Origin: Microtetraspora sp. NBRC 13810
GTDB taxonomy: Bacteria; Actinomycetota; Actinomycetes; Streptosporangiales; Streptosporangiaceae
Assembly: GCF_030268685.1 (NCBI RefSeq)
Contig: NZ_BSRQ01000009.1
Coordinates: 124,001-188,000, forward strand
Reading direction: 5' to 3'
Length of the DNA stretch: 64,000 nt
In this document: positions 32,997 through 41,187 of the stretch, in pieces
Layout: each line of letters begins with the position of its first letter
Numbering within the stretch: the stretch's first letter is position 1
The notes under the pieces: generated by a model
What the model was told of the DNA's origin: nothing
The model's input: only the letters and a program-made list of their open reading frames with translations
The model's database searches: none
Position numbers and translations under genes: made by a program

Positions 32997-33619
32997 TCAG
33001 TCTCGGTGCCGCGGCGGGGATGGCCACGGTGGCGCTCGCCATGGTGCTCACCCCCGGGCCGAACATGATCTATCTCGTCTCCCGGTCCATCACGCAGGGA
33101 CGGCGGGCCGGCCTCGTCTCACTGGCCGGCGTCGCCTGCGGGTTCCTCGTCTACATGACGGCCGCGGCGACCGGCGTCTCCGCGGTGTTCACCCTGGTCC
33201 CGTTCGCCTACGACGCCATCAGGCTCGCCGGGGCGGCCTACCTGCTCTGGCTGGCCTGGACGGCGGTACGGCCGGGCGGCACGTCGGTGTTCGCCGCCCA
33301 GGGCCTGCCGGTGGACCGCCCGCGCCGGCTGTTCACGATGGGCCTGGTCACCAACCTGCTCAACCCGAAGATCGCGATCCTCTATGTGTCGCTGCTGCCG
33401 CAGTTCGTCGATCCCGCCCGGGGGAACGTCGCCGCGCAGAGCCTGCTGCTCGGCTGCGTCCAGATCGCCGTGGCGCTCACCTTCAACGCCGGCTTCGTCC
33501 TCACCGCCGGAGCGGTCGCCGGTTTCCTGTCCCGCCGCCCGTCCTGGCTGAAAGCCCAGCGCTACGCCATGGGCACGGTCCTCGCCGGCCTCGCCGTCTC
33601 CCTCACCGCGAGCCGCTGA
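32993..33619 (+). CDS. LysE/RhtB-family amino acid exporter
   Basis: A 208-residue membrane protein with the family N-terminus VALAMVLTPGPNMIYLVSRS and about six helices. The GTG at 32993 gives normal family length and overlaps the stop of the 11-codon leader ORF. A longer in-frame start at 32888 would add 35 hydrophilic residues and is unlikely. Exporters of this family expel amino acids or derivatives. The divergent MocR regulator suggests PLP-linked or amino-acid-linked control. Confidence 0.88.
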   Translation: MISLGAAAGMATVALAMVLTPGPNMIYLVSRSITQGRRAGLVSLAGVACGFLVYMTAAATGVSAVFTLVPFAYDAIRLAGAAYLLWLAWTAVRPGGTSVFAAQGLPVDRPRRLFTMGLVTNLLNPKIAILYVSLLPQFVDPARGNVAAQSLLLGCVQIAVALTFNAGFVLTAGAVAGFLSRRPSWLKAQRYAMGTVLAGLAVSLTASR

Positions 33620-33647
33620 CGCCCTCGCCGGGGGCTTGCGGGAAGGC

Positions 33648-34571
33648 TCAGAAGAACGGCGGGAAGGCGTGGCCGCGGCGCAGCCGGAGCTCGTTGAGCT
33701 GCTGCTGGATGATCTCGCGGATGTGGTCGGTCAGGTTGAAGACCGTCACCGGATCGTCGGCCGCCGCGGGGTCGTACTCGTCGGTGCGGATCGGCTCGCC
33801 GAACCCGATCACCCACTTGGACGGCAGCGGCAGCAGCCCGAGCGGCCCGAGCCACGGGAAGAGCGGCGTGATCGGCAGGTACGGCAGGCCGAACGTGCGT
33901 GCCAGGAAGCGCAGGTCGCCGAGCTTGGGATAGATCTCCTCGGCGCCCACGATGGCGCACGGCACGATCGGCACCCCGGCCTCGATCGCGGAGGCCACGA
34001 AGCCGCCGCGGCCGAAGCGTTGCAGCTTGTAGCGCTCGGAGAAGGGCTTGCCGACACCCTTGAACCCCTCGGGGAACACCCCGACCAGCTCGCCCTTGCG
34101 CAGCAGGCGGTCGGCGTCCTCCGGGCAGGCCAGGGTGTGGCCGGTCTTGCGGGACAGTTGGCTGAGCACCGGGAGCCGGTAGACCAGGTCGGCGCCGAGG
34201 AGCCGGATCGCCCGGTGGGCCTCGTCGTGCAGGGCGACCTGGAGCATCAGCGCGTCGAGCGGGAGCGTGCCCGAGTGGTTGGCGACGACGAGCGCGCCGC
34301 CCTCGGCCGGGACGTTCCCCAACCCGTTGACGTCCACCCGGAACCAGTGCCGGTAGAGCGGCCGGATGATCTCCAGCAGCACCTTGTCGGTCAGCTCGGC
34401 GTCGAAGCCGAACTCGTCCACGTCGTAGTCGCCGGTGACCCTGCGGCGCAGGAAGGCGAGGACCTCGGACAGCCGCTCGTCGGAGACGGCCGGGTCGGGC
34501 ACCGCGCGGGCGGATCGGCTCCTGGCCGCGGTGATCGGGATTACCGTGGCGTCGTGCGATGGATCGGTCAT
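33648..34571 (-). CDS. Lysophospholipid acyltransferase (PlsC-like)
   Basis: A 307-residue acyltransferase. The catalytic HX4D motif is NHSGTLPLD; the acceptor motif is FPEGFKGVGKPFSERYKLQ; IVPCAIVGAEEIYPKL follows, as in the family. The N-terminal 60 residues are hydrophilic and there is one weak hydrophobic stretch near WFRVDVNGL. Such enzymes acylate lysophosphatidate or related lipids at the membrane. It lies 86 bases after the SDR gene on the same strand; these two genes are neighbours in many actinomycetes. ATG at 34571. Confidence 0.9.
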   Translation of the reverse strand: MTDPSHDATVIPITAARSRSARAVPDPAVSDERLSEVLAFLRRRVTGDYDVDEFGFDAELTDKVLLEIIRPLYRHWFRVDVNGLGNVPAEGGALVVANHSGTLPLDALMLQVALHDEAHRAIRLLGADLVYRLPVLSQLSRKTGHTLACPEDADRLLRKGELVGVFPEGFKGVGKPFSERYKLQRFGRGGFVASAIEAGVPIVPCAIVGAEEIYPKLGDLRFLARTFGLPYLPITPLFPWLGPLGLLPLPSKWVIGFGEPIRTDEYDPAAADDPVTVFNLTDHIREIIQQQLNELRLRRGHAFPPFF

Positions 34572-34657
34572 CTCACTCGGCCACCTTCTCGCTCCGCCTC
34601 GCTCCTTACACCCTCCAGTCCATCACATCGGAGGGGCGGACTCGGACGGGGAGTGCC

Positions 34658-35683
34658 TCAGTCGGCCCGCCAGGACGACGGTGAGAGCCAGTCGGCCAGG
34701 GTGTCGGGCACGCCCCCGGCCAGGCCGCGGGTGCGCAGGAAGTCGTCGAAGGCGGCCTGCGTGGTGAACTTCGGCTGCCAGCCCAGCTCGGCGGTCAGGC
34801 TCGCGATGTCCACGACGCGGCCGTGGCACAGCAGCCGCAGCTGCTCGGGCGAGAAGTCGGCCACGCCGGTGCCCCTGGCGATGTCGCCGAGGAGCCGGAA
34901 CGCCTGTGAGGGGATGGGGAGCGAGAGCCTGCCCGCCCTGCGCACACACTGCGACAGGTAGAGCACGCCCTCGCCCGCCACGTTGTACGTGCCCGGATGG
35001 TCCTCGGTGGCCACCCGCCTGAGCACCTCCACCCCGTCGTCCTCGTGGACGAACTGCAGCCGGGGGTCGTAGCCGAACACCGTCGGCAGCACCGGCTGGG
35101 TGAAGTAGCGGGTCAGCGGCGAGTCGACGCCTGGGCCCATGAAGTTGGCGAAGCGCAGTGTGGTGACGGTGACGTCGGGGCGGCGGCGCGCGAAGCCCCG
35201 CACGTAACCTTCGACCTCCACTGCGTCCTTGGCGTAGCCGTGGCTCGGCACCTCGTGCGGCTCCGCGTCCTCGGTGAACACGGCCGGGTCGTGCGGTGAG
35301 GACCCGTAGACGGCCGCGGTGGAACGCACGACGACGCGCCGCACCAGCCCGGAGCGCTGGCAGGCACCGAGCAACTGCATGGTGCCGATGACATTGTGCT
35401 CTTTCATGTAGACCCGGCTCCCCGCTGGGGAACTCACCAGGCTGACATGCACCACCGTGTCGACGTCCGCGGCCGTGATCACCTGCGCGATGTCAGGGCT
35501 GCGCAGATCGACCCGGACGAACTCGATCCGGCTGAGCGGCGCGCCGCCGTCTCGCCCGAGCGAAGGCGGTGGCACGGTGTCCACCCCGATCACCCGGTCG
35601 ACTTCCGGGTCGGCCGCGAGGACGCTCGCCACTCGAGCGCCGATGTGGCGGGCGACTCCGGTGACGAGCACGGTATGGCTCAT
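34658..35683 (-). CDS. NAD-dependent epimerase/dehydratase (extended SDR)
   Basis: A 341-residue extended short-chain dehydrogenase. The Rossmann motif is VLVTGVARHIGARVASVLA (a variant of GxxGxxG), DVDTVVHVSLVSSP gives the strand 4 region, and the active-site Tyr-x3-Lys is in SHGYAKDAVEVEGYV. The C-terminal half provides the substrate pocket. ATG at 35683, 22 bases after the bS22 gene, and followed by the acyltransferase. The substrate is probably a nucleotide sugar or a lipid head group, but this is not determined by sequence. Confidence 0.88.
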   Translation of the reverse strand: MSHTVLVTGVARHIGARVASVLAADPEVDRVIGVDTVPPPSLGRDGGAPLSRIEFVRVDLRSPDIAQVITAADVDTVVHVSLVSSPAGSRVYMKEHNVIGTMQLLGACQRSGLVRRVVVRSTAAVYGSSPHDPAVFTEDAEPHEVPSHGYAKDAVEVEGYVRGFARRRPDVTVTTLRFANFMGPGVDSPLTRYFTQPVLPTVFGYDPRLQFVHEDDGVEVLRRVATEDHPGTYNVAGEGVLYLSQCVRRAGRLSLPIPSQAFRLLGDIARGTGVADFSPEQLRLLCHGRVVDIASLTAELGWQPKFTTQAAFDDFLRTRGLAGGVPDTLADWLSPSSWRAD

Positions 35684-35705
35684 CGGCGCCTCGCAGATCC
35701 CGCGT

Positions 35706-35804
35706 CTACTTCTTGTTACGCCGCTGGATGCGGGTCTTCTTCAGAAGCTTGCGGTGCTTCTTCTTCGCCATGCGCTTGCGGCGCTTCTTGATGACAGAGC
35801 CCAC
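35706..35804 (-). CDS. Small ribosomal protein bS22-like (AURKAIP1/COX24 domain)
   Basis: A 32-residue, extremely basic protein ([20 protein letters not shown] then [12 protein letters not shown]), too short for ordinary gene calling. It matches the actinobacterial AURKAIP1/COX24 mini-proteins, whose mycobacterial member is bS22 of the 30S subunit. Start GTG at 35804 with GGGGG 4 bases upstream. It lies just before the SDR gene and after the HTH gene, as in many actinomycetes. Confidence 0.88.
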   Translation of the reverse strand: MGSVIKKRRKRMAKKKHRKLLKKTRIQRRNKK

Positions 35805-35920
35805 GGGACCCCCAGGTCTTGGTAGATGCTGGTTCGGCGTGCGGAGAAGCACACCGGCCCAACAGCCTACCGGCGATCCGTGGTGGATCGCCCCTGGGGG
35901 GACCCCGGGAGACTACACTC

Positions 35921-35954
35921 GTGACACAGTGTCACCATGTCACTACCCTAGTGA
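35921..35954. promoter_or_regulatory. Two palindromes in the HTH-bS22 gap
   Basis: A perfect 15-base palindrome GTGACAC-A-GTGTCAC (35921-35935) is followed by TCACT-N5-AGTGA (35940-35954). They lie between the 3' end of the HTH gene and the bS22 start, near a TAGTCT -10-like box on the minus strand. The GTGAC/GTCAC half-sites resemble BldD-type sites, but spacing differs and assignment is uncertain. No gene lies in this 176-base gap. Confidence 0.45.
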
Positions 35955-35980
35955 AGCGGTGGACGGTCGCCCTGGCCGCT

Positions 35981-36184
35981 TCAACCCGCCTCGATGTAGG
36001 CATCCCTCAGATAGTCGTGGACCGCCTGCTCGGGCACTCTGAATGAGCGGCCGACCCGGATGGCCGGCAGCTCGCCCGAGTGCACGAGCCGGTACACAGT
36101 CATCTTGGACACCCGCATGACCGTGGCAACCTCGGCCACGGTCAGGAACTTCACCTCGCTGAGAGGTCTTTCGCCTGCACCCAT
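35981..36184 (-). CDS. Excisionase-like helix-turn-helix protein
   Basis: A 67-residue DNA-binding protein of the MerR-like/excisionase HTH_17 class: FLTVAEVATVMRVSKMTVYR then LVHSGELPAIRVGRSFRVPE, which is the complete wing-containing fold. The ATG at 36184 (MGAGERPLSEV) has GAGG 7 bases upstream; longer starts add basic residues. It resembles small developmental regulators of actinomycetes (BldC-like fold), and a gene of this kind in this neighbourhood is a BldD target in Streptomyces. It is not linked to any phage or integrase gene here. Confidence 0.88.
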   Translation of the reverse strand: MGAGERPLSEVKFLTVAEVATVMRVSKMTVYRLVHSGELPAIRVGRSFRVPEQAVHDYLRDAYIEAG

Positions 36185-36507
36185 CGGACGCCTCTTCCGC
36201 ACGTGTATCCGGGTTATCCCCACTGGTGCCATCGCTCACGCACGTGTACTGCCGTCAGCGTAAGTCCGGACTCCGGGCGCGCAAACCCCCTAGTTCATCA
36301 GTCTTCGGAGTCCTGTGTCAGCTACATCAAGAAAATCGCTGGCCAGCAGCCGGGTCGTGCCCTCGCCGTACTGCCTGGAACGGACCAACTGCCTTCCCAT
36401 AAGAGTCGCCCACGATCTTGAAAAAGTTGGCAAAGGGGCCCCGAGGCAGGCGGAATGCAGGCGCGAAAAACTGGTATAGGGAGGGCCGTAATGGGTCAGA
36501 ACGCGAC
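36185..36507. other. Intergenic region of lower GC, one weak short ORF
   Basis: No ordinary gene. The base composition is less GC-rich than the neighbours, with AAAAA and GAAAAAG runs near 36420-36460. The only candidate on the plus strand is a 16-codon ORF, ATG 36491 to TAG 36541, with GGGAGGG 5 bases upstream. A small RNA or a long leader is possible, but no clear stem-loop was found. Confidence 0.4.
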
Positions 36508-36541
36508 TCACATGGCTCGCGTGACCCTTGAGACGAGGTAG
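36491..36541 (+). CDS. Possible 16-residue peptide
   Basis: MGQNATHMARVTLETR, starting at an ATG with a good GGGAGGG ribosome-binding sequence 5 bases upstream. Its 3' half is antisense to the last codons of the leftward phosphatase-like gene. It may be chance; only the ribosome-binding sequence speaks for it. Confidence 0.2.
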   Translation: MGQNATHMARVTLETR

Positions 36542-37350
36542 GCGGTCAACGGATCGTAATAACGCGGCAACACATTGTCATCCAGCGGGACCGTAACCTG
36601 GATCTTGCCCTCGGCCTCGCCGACGAAGAGCGCCGGATCGTTGCTGTCGGCGAACCCGACGGTGGGCAGTCCGGCCTCGCCCGCCGCGCCGGCCCAGCCG
36701 TGGTCGGCCACGACCAGGTCGGGCCGCTCCTCCAGCGCGGCGATCATGGCCTCCATCGGGGTCGGATCGTGGGTGTGCACGAAGCCGCCGTGGTCGTCGA
36801 GCATGGCCACGTCGCCGAGATACCTGATCCGCCGCCTGCGCCCGAACCCGGTGCCCACGTAGCTCCAGCCCTCGGCGGGCGTGAGGAGCCGCGCGCCGTG
36901 CTGCACGGCGAGGCGGGCCAGAGCGAGGTGGATCGTCAGCAGGCCGGTCGGGTGGCCGGTGGCGAAGAGCAGGCGCGCGCCGGGCGCGGCGAGCACCGCG
37001 CCGATGCGCTCGCCCATCTCCTCCAGCGCGTCGATCGTCCGGTCGGGGTCGATCGTGTCCTGACCCTCGCGGTGCGCCGGGTCGGCGACGACCCCGCACG
37101 ACTTGGCCATGAGCGCGAGCACGTCGCGGTAGGCCCAGCCCTCCGCCAACGTGAGACCGAAAAGGTAATAGGGATCCCGGTTGGCCAGCGACCGGTAGTG
37201 GTCGAGGTTGTTCTCCCGGCTGGTGGCCACGTCCCCCGCGATCCTGGTGCGGAGCAGATGGTCCCGGAGCTCGTCCCGGCTGGGCACGGCGACGGGGCCG
37301 GTGGTGGAGGTGGTGGTGGGCAGGGTGGTGGGCACGGTCAGTTCGTCCAC
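36508..37350 (-). CDS. Phosphatase-like protein of actinomycetes, function uncertain
   Basis: A 280-residue protein that I recognise only as a conserved actinobacterial gene often labelled phosphatase. Segments: SRENNLDHYRSLANRDPYYL (about 42-61), LLFATGHPTGLLTIHLALA, LTPAEGWSYVGTGFGRRRR, DVAMLDDHGGFVHTHDP and LVVADHGWAGAAGEAGL near the C-terminal third. Several Asp/His pairs could bind metal. The GTG at 37350 is chosen because it follows the acuC stop by 7 bases; longer frames run into acuC. It is probably cotranscribed with acuC. Confidence 0.6.
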   Translation of the reverse strand: MDELTVPTTLPTTTSTTGPVAVPSRDELRDHLLRTRIAGDVATSRENNLDHYRSLANRDPYYLFGLTLAEGWAYRDVLALMAKSCGVVADPAHREGQDTIDPDRTIDALEEMGERIGAVLAAPGARLLFATGHPTGLLTIHLALARLAVQHGARLLTPAEGWSYVGTGFGRRRRIRYLGDVAMLDDHGGFVHTHDPTPMEAMIAALEERPDLVVADHGWAGAAGEAGLPTVGFADSNDPALFVGEAEGKIQVTVPLDDNVLPRYYDPLTAYLVSRVTRAM

Positions 37351-37357
37351 GAAAGGC

Positions 37358-38521
37358 TCACAGCAGGGGGTCGAGGCCGTGCGAGGGGAACACGGCGTTT
37401 CGGGTCGCCACAATGGCCCGGTCGATGGGATCTCCTGGGTCATAACCAGCAGAGAAGTCACGAAATTCCGGATTACGCCCATCGGTCATCGTCAACGGCG
37501 GCAGCTCCCGGGTGCGCCGTTGCACGAACTCCCGCCACTCCTGCGGGGTCGGGGTGGCCGGGTCGACCGGATGGCCCGCGGCCTCCGCGATGAGATGCGT
37601 CCACGCCCTCGGCACCACCTGCACCAGCTCGTACCCTCCGCCGCCGGTCACCACCCACCGGCCGCCCGCCGTCTCGTGGGCCAGCTCGTGCAGCGCGGCG
37701 TACGCGGTGCGCTGGCCGTCGAGGCTCAGCATGAGATGGGCCAGCGGGTCCAGCGCGTGGCTGTCGCAGCCGTGCTGGGTCACCAGCACCTCGGGCGCGA
37801 ACTCGCGCAGCAGCGGCGGCACCACCGCGTGGAAGGCACGCAGCCAGCCGCCGTCCCCGCAGCCCGCGGGCAGCGCGACGTTCACCGCGGTGCCCTCGGC
37901 TCCGCTCTCCTCGGGGAACCCGGTGCCGGGGAAGAGCGTGCGCCCGGTCTCGTGCAGGCTGATGGTCAGCACCCGGGGGTCGTCGTAGAACATCGCCTGC
38001 ACGCCGTCGCCGTGGTGCACGTCCACGTCCACGTAGGCGATGCGGGAGGCGCCCTGGGCGAGCATCCAGCCGATGGCCACGCCCGGATCGTTGTAGACGC
38101 AGAAGCCGCTGGCCGCCGAGGGCATCGCGTGGTGCAGCCCGCCCGCGACGTTCACCGCGTGCTCGACCTCGCCGGACCACACGGCCTTCGCGGCGGCCAG
38201 ACTCGCCCCGGCCACCAGCGAAGACGCCTCGTGCACGCCGGCGAACGCCGGGTTGTCCGGGGTGCCGAGACCGGCGGAGAGGTCCGGCCTGCCGTCGGCG
38301 GAGACCCGCTTCACCGCCTCGATGTAGTCGCGCGAGTGCACCAGCGCCAGCTCGTCGTCACTCGCCGGCACGCATCCGATCATCTCGACCTTGCCGAGCA
38401 CGCCCAGCTCGCGGGCGAGTGCCATGGTCAGCTCGACCCGCACGGGAGCGAGCGGATGCCCTGGCCCGAAATCGTAGGAGGTGAGCTTGTCATCCCATAC
38501 AACTCGTACCGACCGGCTCAT
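37358..38521 (-). CDS. acuC: AcuC/histone-deacetylase family protein
   Basis: A 387-residue class I deacetylase-like protein. Metal and catalytic motifs are visible: GGLHHAMPSAASGFCVYNDP (tandem His pair and metal region), YVDVDVHHGDGVQAMFYDDP (metal-ligand Asp and His) and GCDSHALDPLAHL. In Bacillus, AcuC deacetylates acetyl-CoA synthetase; the target here is unknown. ATG at 38521 has GGAGGG 2-6 bases upstream. It precedes the phosphatase-like gene on the same strand. Confidence 0.92.
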   Translation of the reverse strand: MSRSVRVVWDDKLTSYDFGPGHPLAPVRVELTMALARELGVLGKVEMIGCVPASDDELALVHSRDYIEAVKRVSADGRPDLSAGLGTPDNPAFAGVHEASSLVAGASLAAAKAVWSGEVEHAVNVAGGLHHAMPSAASGFCVYNDPGVAIGWMLAQGASRIAYVDVDVHHGDGVQAMFYDDPRVLTISLHETGRTLFPGTGFPEESGAEGTAVNVALPAGCGDGGWLRAFHAVVPPLLREFAPEVLVTQHGCDSHALDPLAHLMLSLDGQRTAYAALHELAHETAGGRWVVTGGGGYELVQVVPRAWTHLIAEAAGHPVDPATPTPQEWREFVQRRTRELPPLTMTDGRNPEFRDFSAGYDPGDPIDRAIVATRNAVFPSHGLDPLL

Positions 38522-38636
38522 GGCCCTCCTCGGCTCGCTCCTTTCGGGCGACGTTACAGTACGGCTTCCGCCGATCTTCGGTCACCCTGAGCGTCGCTCC
38601 CATCGCGGTATCCGGTATGCCGGACACCGTGACGGC

Positions 38637-39431
38637 TCAGCCGCCGGCGAGCTCCCTGCCCCGGTCCCGGGCCGCCTCGATCGCGGCGAGGAAGGCGGCG
38701 CGCACGCTGTGCCGCTCCAGCTCGGCGATGGCGGCGATGGTCGTGCCGCCCGGCGAGGTGACCGCCTCGCGCAGGATCACCGGGTGCTCGCCCGAGTCGC
38801 GCAGCATGATCGCCGCGCCGACGATCGCCTGGGTGACCATGTCCAGCGCGGCGGCGCGCGGCATGCCGAGCAGGATGCCCGCGTCCACCATCGCCTCGAC
38901 CAGGTAGAAGAAGTAGGCGGGACCGCTGCCGGACAGCGCGGTCGCGGCGTCCTGCTGGGCCTCGGGGATCCGCAGCACCTTGCCCACCGGGGACAGCAGC
39001 TCCTCGGTGCGCCGCAACTGCTCCTCGCCCGCGTGCGCGCCCGCCGAGATCACGCTCATCGCCTCGTCCACCAGCACCGGCGTGTTCGACATGACCCGCA
39101 CCACCGGCACCTCGTCGCCGAGCCGGGCCTCCACGAACGCGGTCGTGATGCCGGCCGCCGCCGAGATCACCAGCCGACCGGCCGGGACGTGCGGCGAGAT
39201 CTCCTCCAGCAGCGTGCCCATGTCCTGCGGTTTGACGGCGAGGATGAGGGTCTCGGCCGTCTTGGCCGCCTCGGCGTTGGAGACGACCCGCACGCCGTAC
39301 CTGGCGGCGATCGCGTCGGCCCGCTCGGGGCGGCGGGCGGTGGCCATGATCTCGCCCGGCTCGACTCCGGCGCGCAGCAGCCCGGACAGCAGGGCCTCGC
39401 CCATCTTGCCGGTCCCGAGTATCGCAATCAC
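38637..39431 (-). CDS. proC: Pyrroline-5-carboxylate reductase
   Basis: A 264-residue enzyme for the last step of proline synthesis. The Rossmann motif is IAILGTGKMGEALLSGLLRAG at the N-terminus; the C-terminal signature region reads ALSGSGPAYFFYLVEAM and TSPGGTTIAAIAELE. GTG at 39431 with TAGGCT 7 bases upstream suggests a leaderless mRNA. It lies 47 bases after the proline dehydrogenase gene on the same strand, pairing the enzymes of proline synthesis and breakdown. Confidence 0.95.
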   Translation of the reverse strand: MIAILGTGKMGEALLSGLLRAGVEPGEIMATARRPERADAIAARYGVRVVSNAEAAKTAETLILAVKPQDMGTLLEEISPHVPAGRLVISAAAGITTAFVEARLGDEVPVVRVMSNTPVLVDEAMSVISAGAHAGEEQLRRTEELLSPVGKVLRIPEAQQDAATALSGSGPAYFFYLVEAMVDAGILLGMPRAAALDMVTQAIVGAAIMLRDSGEHPVILREAVTSPGGTTIAAIAELERHSVRAAFLAAIEAARDRGRELAGG

Positions 39432-39478
39432 ATAACGCAGCCTACCGACCTCCCGGCCCGCCCCCGGTCAGGCCGGGC

Positions 39479-40459
39479 TCAGCGGCCGAGTGCCGACAGG
39501 AGCGCGCCCGCCGGGTCCTCCGCCACCCGGCGCACGACGTAGGGATACCAGTCCACGCCGTAGGGGACGAAGATCCGCACGGTGGCGCCCTGCCCGGTCA
39601 GCCGGCGCCGCTCCCCGGGCCGCACGCCGTACGGGAGGCGGTACTCGAAGCCGCCCGGCTCGCGCTCGTTGAGGGCGGCCAGCGCGGCGGCGACGTCCAG
39701 CAGCCGCCGGTCGGCCGTGGCGATCGCCGGGCGGCCTCTCCCGGCCATGAGCACCCGCAGGCAGCGCGCGAAGGACCGGTCCACGTCGGTCCGCGAGGTG
39801 AAGGCCAGCACCTCGGGCGCGCCGTCCCCGCCCTTGCACAGGACCACCCGGGAGCCGGGGCCGGCCAGCGTCCGGCAGTACTCCTCCGCCTGGCGCAGCC
39901 GGGCCGGGACGACGACGCCCGCCGACGGATGCCGCTCGCGCAACTCGCCGAGCACCGACAGGGCCGGCTCGGTCAGCGGGTACTCCTCCGCGGCCAGCGT
40001 GACCGTGGCGCCCGCCTCGTCCGCCGCGGCGCAGATCCGGGCGGCGCGGTCGCGGGCGGCCCGCTCGGAGCCGCGCAGGCCGAGCGCGGAGAGCCGGACC
40101 GTGACGTCCGCGCCCTTGGCGATCCCGGCCGCCGCCAGCCCCTCGACCAGCGCGAGGCAGGCGGACTCCGACGCCTCCCCGCCCACCCGTTCTGTGGCTT
40201 CCCCGCCCACCCTGCCTGGGGTCTCCCCGCCCACCCTGCCTGGGGTCTCCCCGCCCACCCGGCCTGGGGCTTCCCCGCCCACCCGGCCCACGGCGATCCG
40301 CAGCCCGTACGCGGCCACCTCGGCGGCCACCCGGACCGCGTCGCCGGGGGACTCCCCCGCGACGTACCGGCTCGCGAGTGCCCGTGCCGCCGGGGACGCC
40401 CTGACGACGGTCTCGGCCCGCTCGTTACGCGAAGCGGCCAGCAGCGCCTGTCGCAACAC
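39479..40459 (-). CDS. Proline dehydrogenase
   Basis: A 326-residue flavoenzyme that oxidises proline to pyrroline-5-carboxylate. The barrel strands include VTVRLSALGLRG, ATVTLAAEEYPLTEPAL and RLRQAEEYCRTLAG, and the substrate/FAD C-terminal mark is VRIFVPYGVDWYPYVVRR. The GTG at 40459 (VLRQALLAASRN, matching the family) has GGTGGAG 6 bases upstream. Residues about 55-95 contain an octapeptide repeat GRVGGE(T/A)P absent from the family norm and encoded by a 24-base tandem array. FAD is the expected cofactor, and electrons would enter the respiratory chain. Confidence 0.85.
   Translation of the reverse strand: MLRQALLAASRNERAETVVRASPAARALASRYVAGESPGDAVRVAAEVAAYGLRIAVGRVGGEAPGRVGGETPGRVGGETPGRVGGEATERVGGEASESACLALVEGLAAAGIAKGADVTVRLSALGLRGSERAARDRAARICAAADEAGATVTLAAEEYPLTEPALSVLGELRERHPSAGVVVPARLRQAEEYCRTLAGPGSRVVLCKGGDGAPEVLAFTSRTDVDRSFARCLRVLMAGRGRPAIATADRRLLDVAAALAALNEREPGGFEYRLPYGVRPGERRRLTGQGATVRIFVPYGVDWYPYVVRRVAEDPAGALLSALGR
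40179..40298. repeat. 24-base tandem array inside proline dehydrogenase
   Basis: About five units of 24 bases, of the type CCGCCCACCCTGCCTGGGGT plus CTCC; the two middle units are identical and the outer ones diverge. Each unit adds eight residues, GRVGGE(T/A)P, so copy-number change keeps the frame. Looks like a minisatellite. Confidence 0.85.
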
Positions 40460-40615
40460 GTCTGCTCCACCTTCCGTGCTCGATCGTGGCGGAGGGAGTC
40501 CGACCAGCCTACGACCGGCCCGCCGTACGACGCAGGAACACGTCCTGACTCGGCCGACGACTCTCCGGTCAAGGCCGGGTCTGAACCGCCGGGGCGTGCC
40601 GTACGTCACAGGGAT

Positions 40616-41134
40616 ATGCGGAGGAGACGAGCCACACTGACCCAGTACGCGCTGCTGACCGGGAGCCTGCTGCTCGCGATGAGCTGCGCCGACCCGTCCA
40701 CGACCGCCGAACCGGCGAACCCGCCGGCCGCGGCGACCACGCCCGCGGCCCCTCCGGCGACGGGCGGCGGCGACCAGCCGGTGACCGCGCCGGCGGCGAG
40801 CCCCGGCACCGGTACGCAGCCGGACTCCCGGCCCTCGCCGGTCACCCCCAAGGGCCCCACCCTCGACCCCCGTCCCGTGCCGTGGACCAGCGTCACCGAC
40901 GCCGGGGACGACAGGGCGCGCATCGTGTGGTGGTCCGGCGTCGAGCCCTGCCACACGCTGGACCGGGTGGCCGTGGACGAGACGGAGAACTCCGTCGAGA
41001 TCACGATCTACGAGGGCACCCCGGAGAACCAGCAGAACGTCGCCTGCATCGAGATCGCGATCCAGAAGACCACCACCGTCACCCTGAAGCACCCCCTCGG
41101 CGACCGGACCCTGATCGACGGGGCGAAGAAGTAG
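40616..41134 (+). CDS. Secreted lipoprotein of unknown function
   Basis: A 172-residue lipoprotein. MRRRRATLTQYALLTGSLLL precedes the lipobox AMSC. A Pro/Ala/Thr linker of about 65 residues leads to a small beta-rich domain (ARIVWWSGVEPCHTLDRVAV, then VEITIYEGTPENQQNVACIE) with two cysteines likely to form a disulfide, ending DRTLIDGAKK. No family recognised. ATG at 40616 has no strong ribosome-binding sequence. It is divergent from proline dehydrogenase, and the dnaK promoter follows 33 bases later. Confidence 0.72.
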   Translation: MRRRRATLTQYALLTGSLLLAMSCADPSTTAEPANPPAAATTPAAPPATGGGDQPVTAPAASPGTGTQPDSRPSPVTPKGPTLDPRPVPWTSVTDAGDDRARIVWWSGVEPCHTLDRVAVDETENSVEITIYEGTPENQQNVACIEIAIQKTTTVTLKHPLGDRTLIDGAKK

Positions 41135-41166
41135 GACAAAGGGGGAATCCCACCGCGCGTCCATAG

Positions 41167-41187
41167 GTTGAGCCTCATAGACTCAAG
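41167..41187. promoter_or_regulatory. HAIR element 1 (HspR operator)
   Basis: GTTGAGC-N7-ACTCAAG, matching the HAIR consensus CTTGAGT-N7-ACTCAAG at 12 of 14 positions. It lies just upstream of the dnaK -35 element, so HspR would block RNA polymerase. Confidence 0.9.

Noticed and set aside
35981-36184. Excisionase-like HTH as evidence for a prophage or integrative element
   Set aside because: No integrase, att repeat or tRNA nearby, and this gene type is part of a conserved actinomycete neighbourhood.
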